DNA of 64,000 nt from the NCBI RefSeq assembly GCF_036641015.1, contig NZ_JAVWFO010000001.1:1-64000 (forward strand). The letters run 5' to 3'. The stretch comes from Anaerorhabdus sp036641015. Lineage in GTDB: Bacteria > Bacillota_I > Bacilli_A > Erysipelotrichales > Erysipelotrichaceae. Positions 35,917-43,998 of this stretch are shown piece by piece. The notes under the pieces are model-generated. The model saw nothing but the letters and a program-made list of their open reading frames with translations. It did not search any database and was not told the origin of the DNA. Position numbers and translations under genes: made by a program. Numbering within the stretch: the first letter of the stretch is position 1; each line of letters opens with the position of its first letter.

Positions 35917-36213
35917 AGTAGCACCCCTTAATCATGTTTAAAAATGCACATTTGTATATCATAAATATTAACTCAAAAATGCTATTTTAACAACATAAAC
36001 TAGGTAAAACGAAGTAAAATAAAACAACTTCGTTTATAAATCAGCCAAGATAACATTACTTTAATACAATTAATAAATATTCATGCTGTATCCAAGTCAT
36101 AGCCATAATACTTAAACAATAGTAGTTATGTAGGATATATTGAGTTAGATTATTTACTCTATTTTAAACATTAACTTGTTTTGCAACAGTTTTGAAAGCA
36201 ATGCAATGAATGT
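35917..36213. other. Intergenic region without a gene
   Basis: 297 AT-rich bases between the coiled-coil gene start and the end of the ABC membrane gene. It must hold the promoter of the coiled-coil gene, but I see no convincing -35/-10 pair, hairpin or repeat, and no conserved reading frame. Confidence 0.5.
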
Positions 36214-37491
36214 CTATCTATAGACTGACCGATATAAATTTTCACGTAATTTTTTATAGATAATTATAGTTAAAATGGTTATTGCAGGCACCAAAATGAT
36301 ATAGATATTTGAAAAGTAGCTAACTAAATTATTATAAAATACAACCATTACAATACAAATCAGAAAAATGAATATACCATCAAAAAACATATCATTATTA
36401 ATAAACCCTTTTGTTACGAAATAGAATATCAAAAGTATAGTCATAGCATAAATTAATGCATCTCCAATTGATACTAAGTTGAAATTTATTAATTGAATAT
36501 TAAATAACAATTTTAAACTAATGAGTGTTACTCCAACTGTAATTAATATAATAATTATGTTCTTAACAAAACTATATACAATTGCATCAAACATTCTTTC
36601 TCTAGATATTGGCACAAGTTTTAAATATGTCGCCCTATTAAAATGATACTCATATGTTGCATATAACGAAATCGAAAATAATAGAATAAATAGAACATAA
36701 ACCGTTGTTAATGACATCATTGAAAATTTACCATAATTAGAGAATGTTATGAAAATTTGATATAACCAAAACGAAAATCCAGTTATCGCAACTTTTTGAT
36801 TATCAAGGTTATATTTAGAAAACCGACTTAATTGACTAATTTTATTTTCCATTTTTTTATTGCTTAATTCAAGATTTTTACTATTTGAATACGTTTGCAC
36901 AAAAAGTTTAAATAACGCTACCATAAATGGAAATATAAATGAAACTAATATCATTAAGAAAAATTTATCAAAAACTAATATTTGCGTTTTAAAATAATAT
37001 ACAACCAATAATAGAAAGTTTAAATACATTAACGATAATATATATCCAAATCGACAATTATTTAAAAAACAATTATTTTTAAACATCATATTTTCAAGCA
37101 CGAAATATATCCAATAAAAGCTGATAACTATCGCCAAAAACAGTATTACAGCATTTACACTATATGGATATACTTTAGTCAAACTACATAAACCAATAAT
37201 ACATACTCCTACAATTGTTAATGCAAATGAACTTATAAAATAAAGAGAAAATTGTTTGTTTTTATCTATTGGCAATATTTGTAAATATTTACTTCCGTTT
37301 GTATCTAAAAAATCAAAGTTAGATCCATAATCAAATCGGGTTGATTCACCCACAGTAAATAAACAAATTCCAAGCGCACCAACAGCCAAAAGTAAACTAG
37401 GATCACACAATCCAATAAAACCAATTGTAAATATTGCAACTGCCCAACGCCACATACATTTATTTTTCCAATATGTAAAGTAAGGTTTCAT
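36214..37491 (-). CDS. ABC exporter membrane protein (ABC-2-like)
   Basis: 425-aa polytopic membrane protein, roughly ten to twelve hydrophobic helices, with a charged cytoplasmic loop in the middle (around NSKNLELSNKKMENKISQ). It follows an ABC ATPase gene by one base and a GntR regulator, the layout of YtrA-YtrB-YtrC-type and related drug or antibiotic stress operons. No sequence family beyond ABC-2-type permease can be named with confidence. It probably forms the membrane part of the exporter. Confidence 0.7.
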   Translation of the reverse strand: MKPYFTYWKNKCMWRWAVAIFTIGFIGLCDPSLLLAVGALGICLFTVGESTRFDYGSNFDFLDTNGSKYLQILPIDKNKQFSLYFISSFALTIVGVCIIGLCSLTKVYPYSVNAVILFLAIVISFYWIYFVLENMMFKNNCFLNNCRFGYILSLMYLNFLLLVVYYFKTQILVFDKFFLMILVSFIFPFMVALFKLFVQTYSNSKNLELSNKKMENKISQLSRFSKYNLDNQKVAITGFSFWLYQIFITFSNYGKFSMMSLTTVYVLFILLFSISLYATYEYHFNRATYLKLVPISRERMFDAIVYSFVKNIIIILITVGVTLISLKLLFNIQLINFNLVSIGDALIYAMTILLIFYFVTKGFINNDMFFDGIFIFLICIVMVVFYNNLVSYFSNIYIILVPAITILTIIIYKKLRENLYRSVYR

Positions 37492-37492
37492 A

Positions 37493-38338
37493 TCATAACC
37501 CCCAATAAATCATAATATCTTCTATTGATGCTTTTTTAAATTGATATTTTGGATTATTTATAAATTTAGAGCTTTGCGTGCACAATGCTTTAAAACCATC
37601 TTTAGTTTCTTCAATACTTCTACAAACTTTTTTTAAATCATCTGGTATGGTGCCTTCACCAAATACAATTTGGTTTTCTTCTTGGATATGATCCTTATTC
37701 ATTGAAAATACAATTTCGCCATCATCAATTAATGTAACTTCATCTGCAATTTTATCTAAATCAGATGTAATGTGTGTTGAAAATAAAACGGTTTTACTTT
37801 CATCTTGCATAATATCATAAATTAAATCTAAAACTTGATGCCTTGAAATTGGATCAAGATTTGATGTTGGTTCATCAAGAATAATGAAATCCGGATGATG
37901 TGCTAAACTAAACGCAATTGATATTTTCATTTTCATTCCTAATGATAAACTTTTGAATTTAGTGTCTAAGGATACATCCAACTTTTTGCACAAATTTTTA
38001 AAATATAATATATCAAAATTACTATAAAACGGACCTAGTTCTGATGCTAAACGTTCTCCAGTCATTGATAAAGGATAATAAAATTGATCGTTAACATACG
38101 CAATTCTGTCCTTTATTTCAAGTCCATTATCCTCGAAATTCATACCTAATATTTTTATATCTCCTCTATTGCGTCTAATTAATTCTAAAAAGCCATTAAT
38201 CATCGTTGTTTTACCAGAGCCATTTCGCCCAATCAATCCTGTAACATAACCCTTTTTAACACAGTAATTAGGAATATATAGTTTAAAATTATTATAGCTA
38301 ACAGCTAAATCATTTAATTCTAATGCATACTCAGTCAT
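37493..38338 (-). CDS. ABC transporter ATP-binding protein
   Basis: 281-aa nucleotide-binding subunit. Walker A GRNGSGKTT (about 37-45), ABC signature SLGMKMKISIAFSLA (about 136-150), Walker B FIILDEPTSNLDP (about 156-168), and H-loop STHITSDLDK. The signature is LSLGM rather than LSGGQ, as in many YtrB/BcrA-like exporters regulated by GntR proteins. It lies 3 bases after the GntR gene and one base before the membrane gene. Confidence 0.93.
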   Translation of the reverse strand: MTEYALELNDLAVSYNNFKLYIPNYCVKKGYVTGLIGRNGSGKTTMINGFLELIRRNRGDIKILGMNFEDNGLEIKDRIAYVNDQFYYPLSMTGERLASELGPFYSNFDILYFKNLCKKLDVSLDTKFKSLSLGMKMKISIAFSLAHHPDFIILDEPTSNLDPISRHQVLDLIYDIMQDESKTVLFSTHITSDLDKIADEVTLIDDGEIVFSMNKDHIQEENQIVFGEGTIPDDLKKVCRSIEETKDGFKALCTQSSKFINNPKYQFKKASIEDIMIYWGL

Positions 38339-38341
38339 AGT

Positions 38342-38713
38342 TTAGTCCTCCAATATACTATTAATAATATTCTTCAACTCATCATTACTTAATCCATATT
38401 TTTTTGCTTCTTCAATAATATTTTTTAGTTTTTCACTTGTCTCTTGTTCTTTTAAATCCTTAAGTTTATTGAGGGATACTTTTTTGACAAAGCATCCTTT
38501 ACCTTGTCTTGTTTCAACGTAACCTTCTCTCTCCAAGTCATCATAAGCTCGTTTGATTGTGATGATAGCGATATTCAATTCTTTCGCCAAACTTCTAATT
38601 GATGGAAGTTGATCATTCTCCTTCAATACACCACTAAAAATCTTTTCTTTGATTTGCATAATCAATTGAAGATAGTTAGGTATATTAGATTTTTCATCAA
38701 TTTTAAGTATCAT
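38342..38713 (-). CDS. GntR family regulator, YtrA subfamily
   Basis: 123-aa repressor: N-terminal winged helix (IPNYLQLIMQIKEKIFSGVL then DQLPSIRSLAKELNIAIITIKRAYDDLEREGY) and a short C-terminal dimerisation helix pair, the size and layout of the YtrA group. It is the first gene of a three-gene operon with an ABC ATPase and membrane protein, so it probably autoregulates in response to a cell-envelope or drug signal. GAGGAGAG precedes the ATG. Confidence 0.92.
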   Translation of the reverse strand: MILKIDEKSNIPNYLQLIMQIKEKIFSGVLKENDQLPSIRSLAKELNIAIITIKRAYDDLEREGYVETRQGKGCFVKKVSLNKLKDLKEQETSEKLKNIIEEAKKYGLSNDELKNIINSILED

Positions 38714-38724
38714 AATCTCTCCTC

Positions 38725-38759
38725 ACTGTTATTATTGTATAGACACAGTTAAATGTCAA
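38725..38759 (-). promoter_or_regulatory. Promoter and candidate operator of the GntR-ABC operon
   Basis: On the minus strand TTGACA (38759-38754), 17-base spacer, AATAAT (38736-38731). Imperfect dyad arms ACTGT (38725-38729) and ACAGT (38745-38749) straddle the -10, a suitable place for YtrA-type autorepression. The promoter is well supported; the operator is a weak motif. Confidence 0.5.
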
Positions 38760-38774
38760 CAAAATTTAAAAAAA

Positions 38775-38796
38775 GAAGCAATCAATTGATTACTTC
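38775..38796 (-). terminator. ldh terminator
   Basis: GAAGCAATC (38775-38783) and GATTACTTC (38788-38796) form a stem that includes the ldh stop codon, followed on the minus strand by seven T residues. Confidence 0.85.
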
Positions 38797-39743
38797 AAAT
38801 TAACATTAACTACTTCTTCTTTTATATCTTTAAGTGTTTTAGCACTTGCATCAAACTTTCCTTGATCAACTTCATTAAGTGGAATTTTTACAATGGATTC
38901 AATACCATTATGCCCAACTATCGCAGGAACACCAATATACATATCATTCCATCCATACTCGCCATCTTGATAAGCAGATACCGTAAGAATTGTATGCTCA
39001 TCGTTGAGTATAGCTTGTACTAAACGATTGAGCGCCAATCCAATTCCATAGAAAGTCGCTTTTTTTCGATTAATAATTTCATATGCTGCCTGTTGCACTT
39101 GGTGATAAATATCATTTAAATCGTTCAAATCTTTTCCTTTTTCATCTAAAAGTTCGAGTAAACATTTGCTTCCTACATAGGCATGTGTCCAAGGCACAAA
39201 GCTTGAATCACCATGTTCTCCCATGATATATGCATGAATATTATTTGTAGAAATACTTAAATATTCACTCATGAGATAACGTAAACGTGCTGTATCTAAT
39301 ATAGTCCCAGAACCTATTACTCTTTCTTTTACCAATCCAGAAACCTTCCATGCAACATAAGTCATAATATCAACTGGATTTGAGGCTATCACTAATATGC
39401 CATCAAATCCTGAATTCATTACACTTTCAGTAATTGATTTTATAATCTTTGCATTAACAGATGTCATATCCAAACGTGATTGACCTGGTTTTTGTGCTGT
39501 ACCTGCTGTAATAACAACAATTTCAGCATCATTACATTCCTCATAATCACCTGTTTTTATAATAATTTTATTTCTAGCATATGGTAACCCATGTTGTAAA
39601 TCCATCGCTTCACCTAACGCTTTTTCTTTATCTACATCAATAAGGACTAGTTCATCTACTCCTCCAGTTGTTAAAAATGAATATGCCATACTCATTCCGA
39701 CAAATCCTGTTCCAACTAATACAACTTTTCTATCTTTTTTCAT
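38790..39743 (-). CDS. ldh: L-lactate dehydrogenase
   Basis: NAD-dependent L-lactate dehydrogenase (317 aa) that reduces pyruvate to lactate. Rossmann motif GTGFVGMSMAYS (about 11-22), substrate loop GTAQKPGQSRLD with the Gln that selects lactate over malate, the Asp/His relay with catalytic His in MGEHGDSSF. ATG 39743 is used because GGAAGGAG lies just before it; a possible ATG 18 bases upstream lacks a ribosome binding site. Monocistronic, ended by a strong terminator; a TGTGA/TCACA palindrome lies in the divergent region and might be a redox regulator site. Confidence 0.95.
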   Translation of the reverse strand: MKKDRKVVLVGTGFVGMSMAYSFLTTGGVDELVLIDVDKEKALGEAMDLQHGLPYARNKIIIKTGDYEECNDAEIVVITAGTAQKPGQSRLDMTSVNAKIIKSITESVMNSGFDGILVIASNPVDIMTYVAWKVSGLVKERVIGSGTILDTARLRYLMSEYLSISTNNIHAYIMGEHGDSSFVPWTHAYVGSKCLLELLDEKGKDLNDLNDIYHQVQQAAYEIINRKKATFYGIGLALNRLVQAILNDEHTILTVSAYQDGEYGWNDMYIGVPAIVGHNGIESIVKIPLNEVDQGKFDASAKTLKDIKEEVVNVNLK

Positions 39744-39824
39744 AGCACTCCTTCCTTTCATAGCTATGTTATTAGTTTAACTAAAAGATACACATTTGTA
39801 ATCTAATATGCCCGTTTTATAGTA

Positions 39825-39841
39825 TTGTGATAAAGTCACAG
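39825..39841. promoter_or_regulatory. Rex- or CRP-like palindrome between ldh and the ferredoxin gene
   Basis: TTGTGA-taaag-TCACAG (39825-39841): perfect TGTGA/TCACA arms with a 5-base spacer. Rex sites are TTGTGA-N6-TCACAA and are common at ldh, but the spacer here is one base short. It lies about 80 bases upstream of the ldh ATG and about 50 upstream of the ferredoxin ATG, so it could serve either. Confidence 0.35.
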
Positions 39842-39893
39842 TAAACTCATCTAATTTTCTTTATACTATGAGTATAAAAGTGAGGAAATTATT

Positions 39894-40079
39894 ATGAAAT
39901 TAGTTATTATCAATGAACGTTGTCCTAAAAATCATCAATGTCCAGCAATGCGAGTTTGTCCTGTAAATGCTTTAAGTCAAAATGGCTTTGATGCCCCAGT
40001 TGTTGATTTAGAAAAATGTATTCGTTGTGGTAAATGTGTGCAACTATGTCCTAAGAAAGCATTAATTTTAGAATCATGA
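39894..40079 (+). CDS. Small 4Fe-4S ferredoxin-like protein
   Basis: 61 aa. The N-terminal half has the spaced cysteines RCPKNHQCPAMRVCP, a cluster variant with CX5C and CX4C spacing, and the C-terminal half has a regular CIRCGKCVQLCP. It is therefore a two-cluster ferredoxin with one atypical site. TATACT at 39862 and GAGGAA before the ATG support expression. Its stop overlaps the start of the rhodanese lipoprotein gene (ATGA), implying coupling of the two. Confidence 0.85.
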   Translation: MKLVIINERCPKNHQCPAMRVCPVNALSQNGFDAPVVDLEKCIRCGKCVQLCPKKALILES

Positions 40080-40456
40080 AAATACTAAGTAAACTTACTA
40101 TCATTACTCTTTTATTTATCACTGGCTGCTCTACTACTACTTATAAAACAATCTCTGCTGATGATGCCAAAGATAAAATGACTACATCTGAAAATGTAGT
40201 TCTCCTTGATGTAAGAACTCCTAAAGAATATGAAGAAAAACATATTCAAGGTTCTATTTTAATCCCTGATTATGACATTGAAAATGAAATCGAAACACAA
40301 ATTTCAAACAAAGATACCACAATCATTGTTTATTGTCGCAGTGGTAATCGCAGTCGTAATGTTGCGCATAAGCTAACTAGTATGGGATATAAAGATGTCT
40401 ATGATTTAGGTGGAATAAGTAACTACCCTTACATTGAAGATATTGTTACAAATTGA
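40076..40456 (+). CDS. Rhodanese-domain lipoprotein
   Basis: 126 aa. Signal peptide with lipobox FITGC (Cys18), then one rhodanese domain: VVLLDVRTPKEYEEKHIQGSILIP and the active-site loop YCRSGNRS with catalytic cysteine. It would sit on the outer face of the membrane and carry persulfide sulfur, possibly in redox or sulfide metabolism. The overlap with the small ferredoxin suggests a joint function that cannot be named. Confidence 0.9.
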   Translation: MKILSKLTIITLLFITGCSTTTYKTISADDAKDKMTTSENVVLLDVRTPKEYEEKHIQGSILIPDYDIENEIETQISNKDTTIIVYCRSGNRSRNVAHKLTSMGYKDVYDLGGISNYPYIEDIVTN

Positions 40457-40462
40457 AAATAA

Positions 40463-41047
40463 CTATTCAATGTATGAAATGTCAATTAATTTTTCATTAT
40501 CAAACACCAATTTGAAACAACTTGGTGTTTTAATTTTACCATCTATAATAATACGTTCATTAAAAATGATTTTTCTTTCTTTACATTTAGCATTTGTAAC
40601 AGCAATCGAACAGTTTGATAAAAGGAATGAACATATTGCAGTAGCATGGCTTACAATCGCTATTGTTTGATTATCATCAACACGATTCAAATAGAAGTCT
40701 ATCGCATCTACCATTCTCTTTCTAACATCATTTAGTGATTCTCCGCCAATATTTTTATAATCATAATCCGAATATTGGCGAGCCCAGAAATCATCAACAA
40801 GTTCTTCTTCCATGCCTAATCTTCTTTCACATAAGCGATCATCAACAGAATAATTAGAACTTATTATTTGCGCTGTTTGTACTGCTCGTACATATGGTGA
40901 ACAAAGAATACTATCAAAATCATCATACAAATCTGATAATAAATTTTTCATCTCTATAACACCTTGTTTTGAAATAGGAATACTTTCATTATGATATTTG
41001 GAATTTTCTTGCGGAGTAGTGTGTCGAAACAAATATATCGTTTTCAT
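40463..41047 (-). CDS. Histidine phosphatase family protein
   Basis: 194-aa phosphoglycerate-mutase-like phosphatase. The catalytic motif reads LFRHTTP (residues 6-12), the family RHG with Gly replaced by Thr, followed by SPYVRAVQTAQI with the second Arg, the acid residue in RLGMEEE, and the second His in VSHATAIC. It hydrolyses a phosphomonoester; the substrate could be an alpha-ribazole-like or sugar phosphate, but this is not evident. It is convergent with the rhodanese gene. Confidence 0.87.
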   Translation of the reverse strand: MKTIYLFRHTTPQENSKYHNESIPISKQGVIEMKNLLSDLYDDFDSILCSPYVRAVQTAQIISSNYSVDDRLCERRLGMEEELVDDFWARQYSDYDYKNIGGESLNDVRKRMVDAIDFYLNRVDDNQTIAIVSHATAICSFLLSNCSIAVTNAKCKERKIIFNERIIIDGKIKTPSCFKLVFDNEKLIDISYIE

Positions 41048-41127
41048 AATTTACCTAATACTTCTATTTTTATTTATCTAATTTGATATTACATTATAAA
41101 CGAAAATATTCAACTATTTAATAAAAA

Positions 41128-41150
41128 AGATGAGAATTTATCTCCCATCT
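41128..41150 (-). terminator. MATE gene terminator
   Basis: AGATGAGA (41128-41135) pairs with TCTCccATCT (41141-41150), followed on the minus strand by TTTTTTA. The stem ends two bases before the MATE stop codon. Confidence 0.75.
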
Positions 41151-41151
41151 C

Positions 41152-42522
41152 TTATAGATTTAATAATGCTTCTTCCTTATCTAGATTATTAATCGTTTCC
41201 TTTTTAACTTTACGCAAATAATATAAACTTAATACACAACAAATACCTTCTGTAATTGGAAATGAAATCCACGATACATTCAATCCAAATTGATGAGCTA
41301 ATATATAAGTACATGGAACTAATAGTATCATTTGTCGTAATAATGTAATTATTAATGAATTTTTACCATGATCTAATGCTTGGAATACAGAACAAAGTAT
41401 CATCGATACACCTGCAAACAAAAATGAGAAACTAATAATCCTCAATGCAGGTACACCAATTGCAAGCATATCCTCCTTAGCATCAAATAAATATAATAAT
41501 TGTTCTGGAAACAATTGGAAAACAATGGTTCCAGCAAGCATTATAATTGTTGCAAAAACCAAAGAAAAATTAATTGTTTCAATTATTCGTTTCTTATTTT
41601 TTGCGCCAAAATTAAACGAAACAATAGGTATAATTGCATTGGTTATTCCTGCTACCGCCATAAATACAAACTGTTGTAACTTATAATAAATACTAAACAC
41701 AGATACCGCAAGAGTAGAGAATTGAACTAAAATTACATTCATAAATACAGTCATAAAACTCATTATTGATTGCATTAAAATTGCAGGAATTGCTATTTTA
41801 TAAATATTTCTAACTAATCCTAAATCAAATTTAAATTCTCTAATATGTACTTGTATAAGTTTAATTTTATATTTAGTAATTACTATGCCTAAAACCATAG
41901 CTATTAATTGTCCAATAACAGTTGCTACCGCTGCTCCTGTAACACCCATCGCCGGTAATCCAAAATATCCAAAAATAAATATAGGATCAAGTATTATATT
42001 TACTAATGCTCCCACTCCTTGAATAATCATATTATAAACCGTGTTACCAGTTGATTGCATTATACGTTCATAAGTAATTTGAACAAATACCCCTATCGAA
42101 AATATAGTACATATTTGCATGTAACTTATTCCCATACTCAATATCTCAGGATCAGTTGTAAACAATTGTAAAAATTGTTTAGAAAATAATACTCCAATTA
42201 GCGCAAAAACTAAACCATTAACTCCTGCCAACATCAATCCATGCAAGGCAACTTGTTCAGCATTCTTTTGTTTCCTAAGACCTAAATTCCTTGATAATAA
42301 CGCATTAATTCCAACACCTGTACCACAAGCAACAGCTACTAATATCATTTGTATCGGATAGCATAGCGAGACCGCAGTAAGTGCTGCTTCTGATACCCTA
42401 GCAACAAACATACTATCTACAATATTGTAAAGCGCTTGTACTAACATTGATATGATAATTGGCAAAGACATAGTCATAATTAATTTGTTAATTTTCATAC
42501 TTCCCATTTTATTTTCTTCCAT
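41152..42522 (-). CDS. MATE family efflux transporter
   Basis: 456-aa multidrug and toxin exporter with twelve predicted helices in two homologous halves (first half begins PIIISMLVQALYNIVDSMFVARVSEAALTAVSL; second half near VQFSTLAVSVF). It belongs to the MepA-like branch common in anaerobes and would exchange Na+ or H+ for cationic compounds. The start ATG 42522 has GGAGG upstream; the frame can be extended to 42591 but that extension encodes the leader hairpin and is not credible. A structured leader upstream suggests riboswitch control. Confidence 0.92.
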   Translation of the reverse strand: MEENKMGSMKINKLIMTMSLPIIISMLVQALYNIVDSMFVARVSEAALTAVSLCYPIQMILVAVACGTGVGINALLSRNLGLRKQKNAEQVALHGLMLAGVNGLVFALIGVLFSKQFLQLFTTDPEILSMGISYMQICTIFSIGVFVQITYERIMQSTGNTVYNMIIQGVGALVNIILDPIFIFGYFGLPAMGVTGAAVATVIGQLIAMVLGIVITKYKIKLIQVHIREFKFDLGLVRNIYKIAIPAILMQSIMSFMTVFMNVILVQFSTLAVSVFSIYYKLQQFVFMAVAGITNAIIPIVSFNFGAKNKKRIIETINFSLVFATIIMLAGTIVFQLFPEQLLYLFDAKEDMLAIGVPALRIISFSFLFAGVSMILCSVFQALDHGKNSLIITLLRQMILLVPCTYILAHQFGLNVSWISFPITEGICCVLSLYYLRKVKKETINNLDKEEALLNL

Positions 42523-42546
42523 TATTTTGCCTCCATTCCAAACTAA

Positions 42547-42640
42547 AAGGAACCCGGGGTTCCTTGATTTATTCACTCTGATAGTTTCCAATGTTTTTAT
42601 GCAAAGCGGACAGAAGACGTATGGGTCACGTTATCTGTAT
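42547..42640 (-). ncRNA. Structured leader of the MATE gene, candidate guanidine-IV riboswitch
   Basis: The transcript starts near 42638 and forms (minus strand) a first hairpin CAGAtaACGT-gacccat-ACGTctTCTG (42637-42611), an about 45-base linker, then a second hairpin AAGGAACC.../GGTTCCTT (42565-42547) followed by TTAGTTT. The loop ACCC of hairpin 1 can pair with GGGT in hairpin 2. Two hairpins with loop-loop contact, the second a terminator, upstream of a MATE gene, is the layout of the mepA motif (guanidine-IV). Class assignment is tentative since the conserved nucleotides were not compared. Confidence 0.45.
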
Positions 42641-42644
42641 GTCT

Positions 42645-42673
42645 ATTTTAACCAAAAACCAGTTAAATATCAA
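42645..42673 (-). promoter_or_regulatory. Promoter of the MATE leader
   Basis: On the minus strand TTGATA (42673-42668), 17-base spacer, TAAAAT (42650-42645). It predicts a start near 42638 and a leader of about 115 bases to the MATE ATG. Confidence 0.65.
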
Positions 42674-42948
42674 ACTTTTATTACAATATCTTGTCTTTTC
42701 TCTATCACACTATTCATTTTTTATGTTTGCTATAATCTGAAACAACGCAGTGATAACATTTATAACTTCATTACTTACATTCCTACCGCTCTCCACTATT
42801 TACTCAAATTTAGGTCAAGTATGATATTTCATTATCTTAATAGAATTAAGTAATAATCTATATTTTTCCTGCAATAATCACTTTTTTCACTTGTGAACAT
42901 AAATAAATAGAGTATTATTAATGTGAAGATACTAAGGAGACTGCGCAT
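42674..42948. other. Intergenic region upstream of the HD-GYP gene
   Basis: AT-rich sequence without a convincing gene. It includes the palindrome TTCAC-tt-GTGAA near 42885 and a TATTAT (42913-42918) that may be the -10 of the cupin-HD-GYP gene; nothing else is clear. Confidence 0.4.
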
Positions 42949-43851
42949 ATGGGAGAACTTAGTTTTATATTTAATGAAAAATATGAAAAAAATAAATTAC
43001 ACGGTATTAATGGTGATGCTTCATGCCTTATTTATCAAGATAAAGATTTTGAATCACTAATTGAAATAATGCCAAAAGGAACTGTAGGATATATCTATAC
43101 TATTCAAACAAGTTTAGTAGAATTTAGCTATATCTTAGAGGGAGAAATTGAATTTTTAGATGGTGAAACTACAATACTTCTTAAAAAAGGAGATATCTAT
43201 TTTCATCATTCACTACTTCATAACCACATTTTCCGTGTTACTAAAGCTGCTAAAGTTTTAAATTTAAATACTGGACCATACTACAATAGTTATGAAAAAG
43301 ATGAAAATGATTTAATGACGGTATTAGAAAATCTTCAAAAAGTAGATGGTGATACTTTAGAACATTGTATAAGAGTTCGTCGTCTTTGTTTAGGAATAGT
43401 ATATTTTTTAAGAACTTGCATCGACCAATTAGATGACCTTTATTTTGCAGCTATATTTCATGATGTTGGAAAAGCAAAAATACCTACAGAAATATTATTA
43501 AAACCTAGTAAGCTAAACAATGAAGAATATGAAATTATGAAGAAACACAGTCAACATACCTATGAAATGATAAAGGAACACTATGGCGATACAATCGCTG
43601 AAATTGCTTATCAACATCATGAGAAACTCGATGGCACTGGGTATCCACGCGGACTTAAAGGTGATGAAATTTGCTTGTTATCACGTGTTATCACAGTGGC
43701 AGATGCTTATGATGCAATGGTTGTATCTAGACCCTATCACGTTGCTAAATCAATTCCCGATGCTATTAAGGAGCTTAGAAGATGTGAAGGAATTCAATTT
43801 GATGGTAGCGTTATAGATGCTCTAGAGATGTATCTATCAACACTAGAATAA
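42949..43851 (+). CDS. Cupin-HD-GYP putative c-di-GMP phosphodiesterase
   Basis: 300 aa. N-terminal cupin-like barrel (about 35-110: EFSYILEGEIEFLDGETTILLKKGDIYFHHS) fused to an HD-GYP domain (about 125-298): HD at 171-172 in IFHDVGKAKIP, then HHEKLDGTGYPRGLKGDEI (223-241) and ADAYDAM. HD-GYP domains hydrolyse c-di-GMP. The cupin part probably binds a small ligand and tunes activity. AAGGAG precedes the ATG. It is convergent with a GGDEF gene, so both synthesis and breakdown of the messenger are encoded here. Confidence 0.9.
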   Translation: MGELSFIFNEKYEKNKLHGINGDASCLIYQDKDFESLIEIMPKGTVGYIYTIQTSLVEFSYILEGEIEFLDGETTILLKKGDIYFHHSLLHNHIFRVTKAAKVLNLNTGPYYNSYEKDENDLMTVLENLQKVDGDTLEHCIRVRRLCLGIVYFLRTCIDQLDDLYFAAIFHDVGKAKIPTEILLKPSKLNNEEYEIMKKHSQHTYEMIKEHYGDTIAEIAYQHHEKLDGTGYPRGLKGDEICLLSRVITVADAYDAMVVSRPYHVAKSIPDAIKELRRCEGIQFDGSVIDALEMYLSTLE

Positions 43852-43864
43852 ATTCAATTAAAAT

Positions 43865-43900
43865 ACCTTTTTATACTATTAAGTGTAAATAGGTTTTTTT
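43865..43900 (+). terminator. Terminator of the cupin-HD-GYP gene
   Basis: ACCTtTTTATAC (43865-43876) pairs with GTGTAAAtAGGT (43883-43894), followed by TTTTTT. It lies 14 bases after the stop codon. Confidence 0.75.
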
Positions 43901-43950
43901 ATATTTTCATACTATAAAGTAGAACCAATAATTTGCTCATTTATAATAAA

Positions 43951-43986
43951 AACCTTATTATGGCATTAATTGTCCGTAACAAGGTT
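43951..43986 (-). terminator. Terminator of the GGDEF gene
   Basis: AACCTTATTA (43951-43960) and TAACAAGGTT (43977-43986) form a stem with one mismatch, followed on the minus strand by TTTATTATA. Confidence 0.7.
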
Positions 43987-43998
43987 AATATAAATTTA

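Noticed and set aside
42541..42660. MATE leader as a purine, preQ1, fluoride or ykkC-type riboswitch
   Set aside because: The conserved cores I remember for these classes were not found; only the two-hairpin mepA-like layout fits.
42452..42853. A 133-codon plus-strand frame overlapping the MATE gene start and leader
   Set aside because: It is antisense to a well supported gene, promoter and leader, and its translation resembles no protein.
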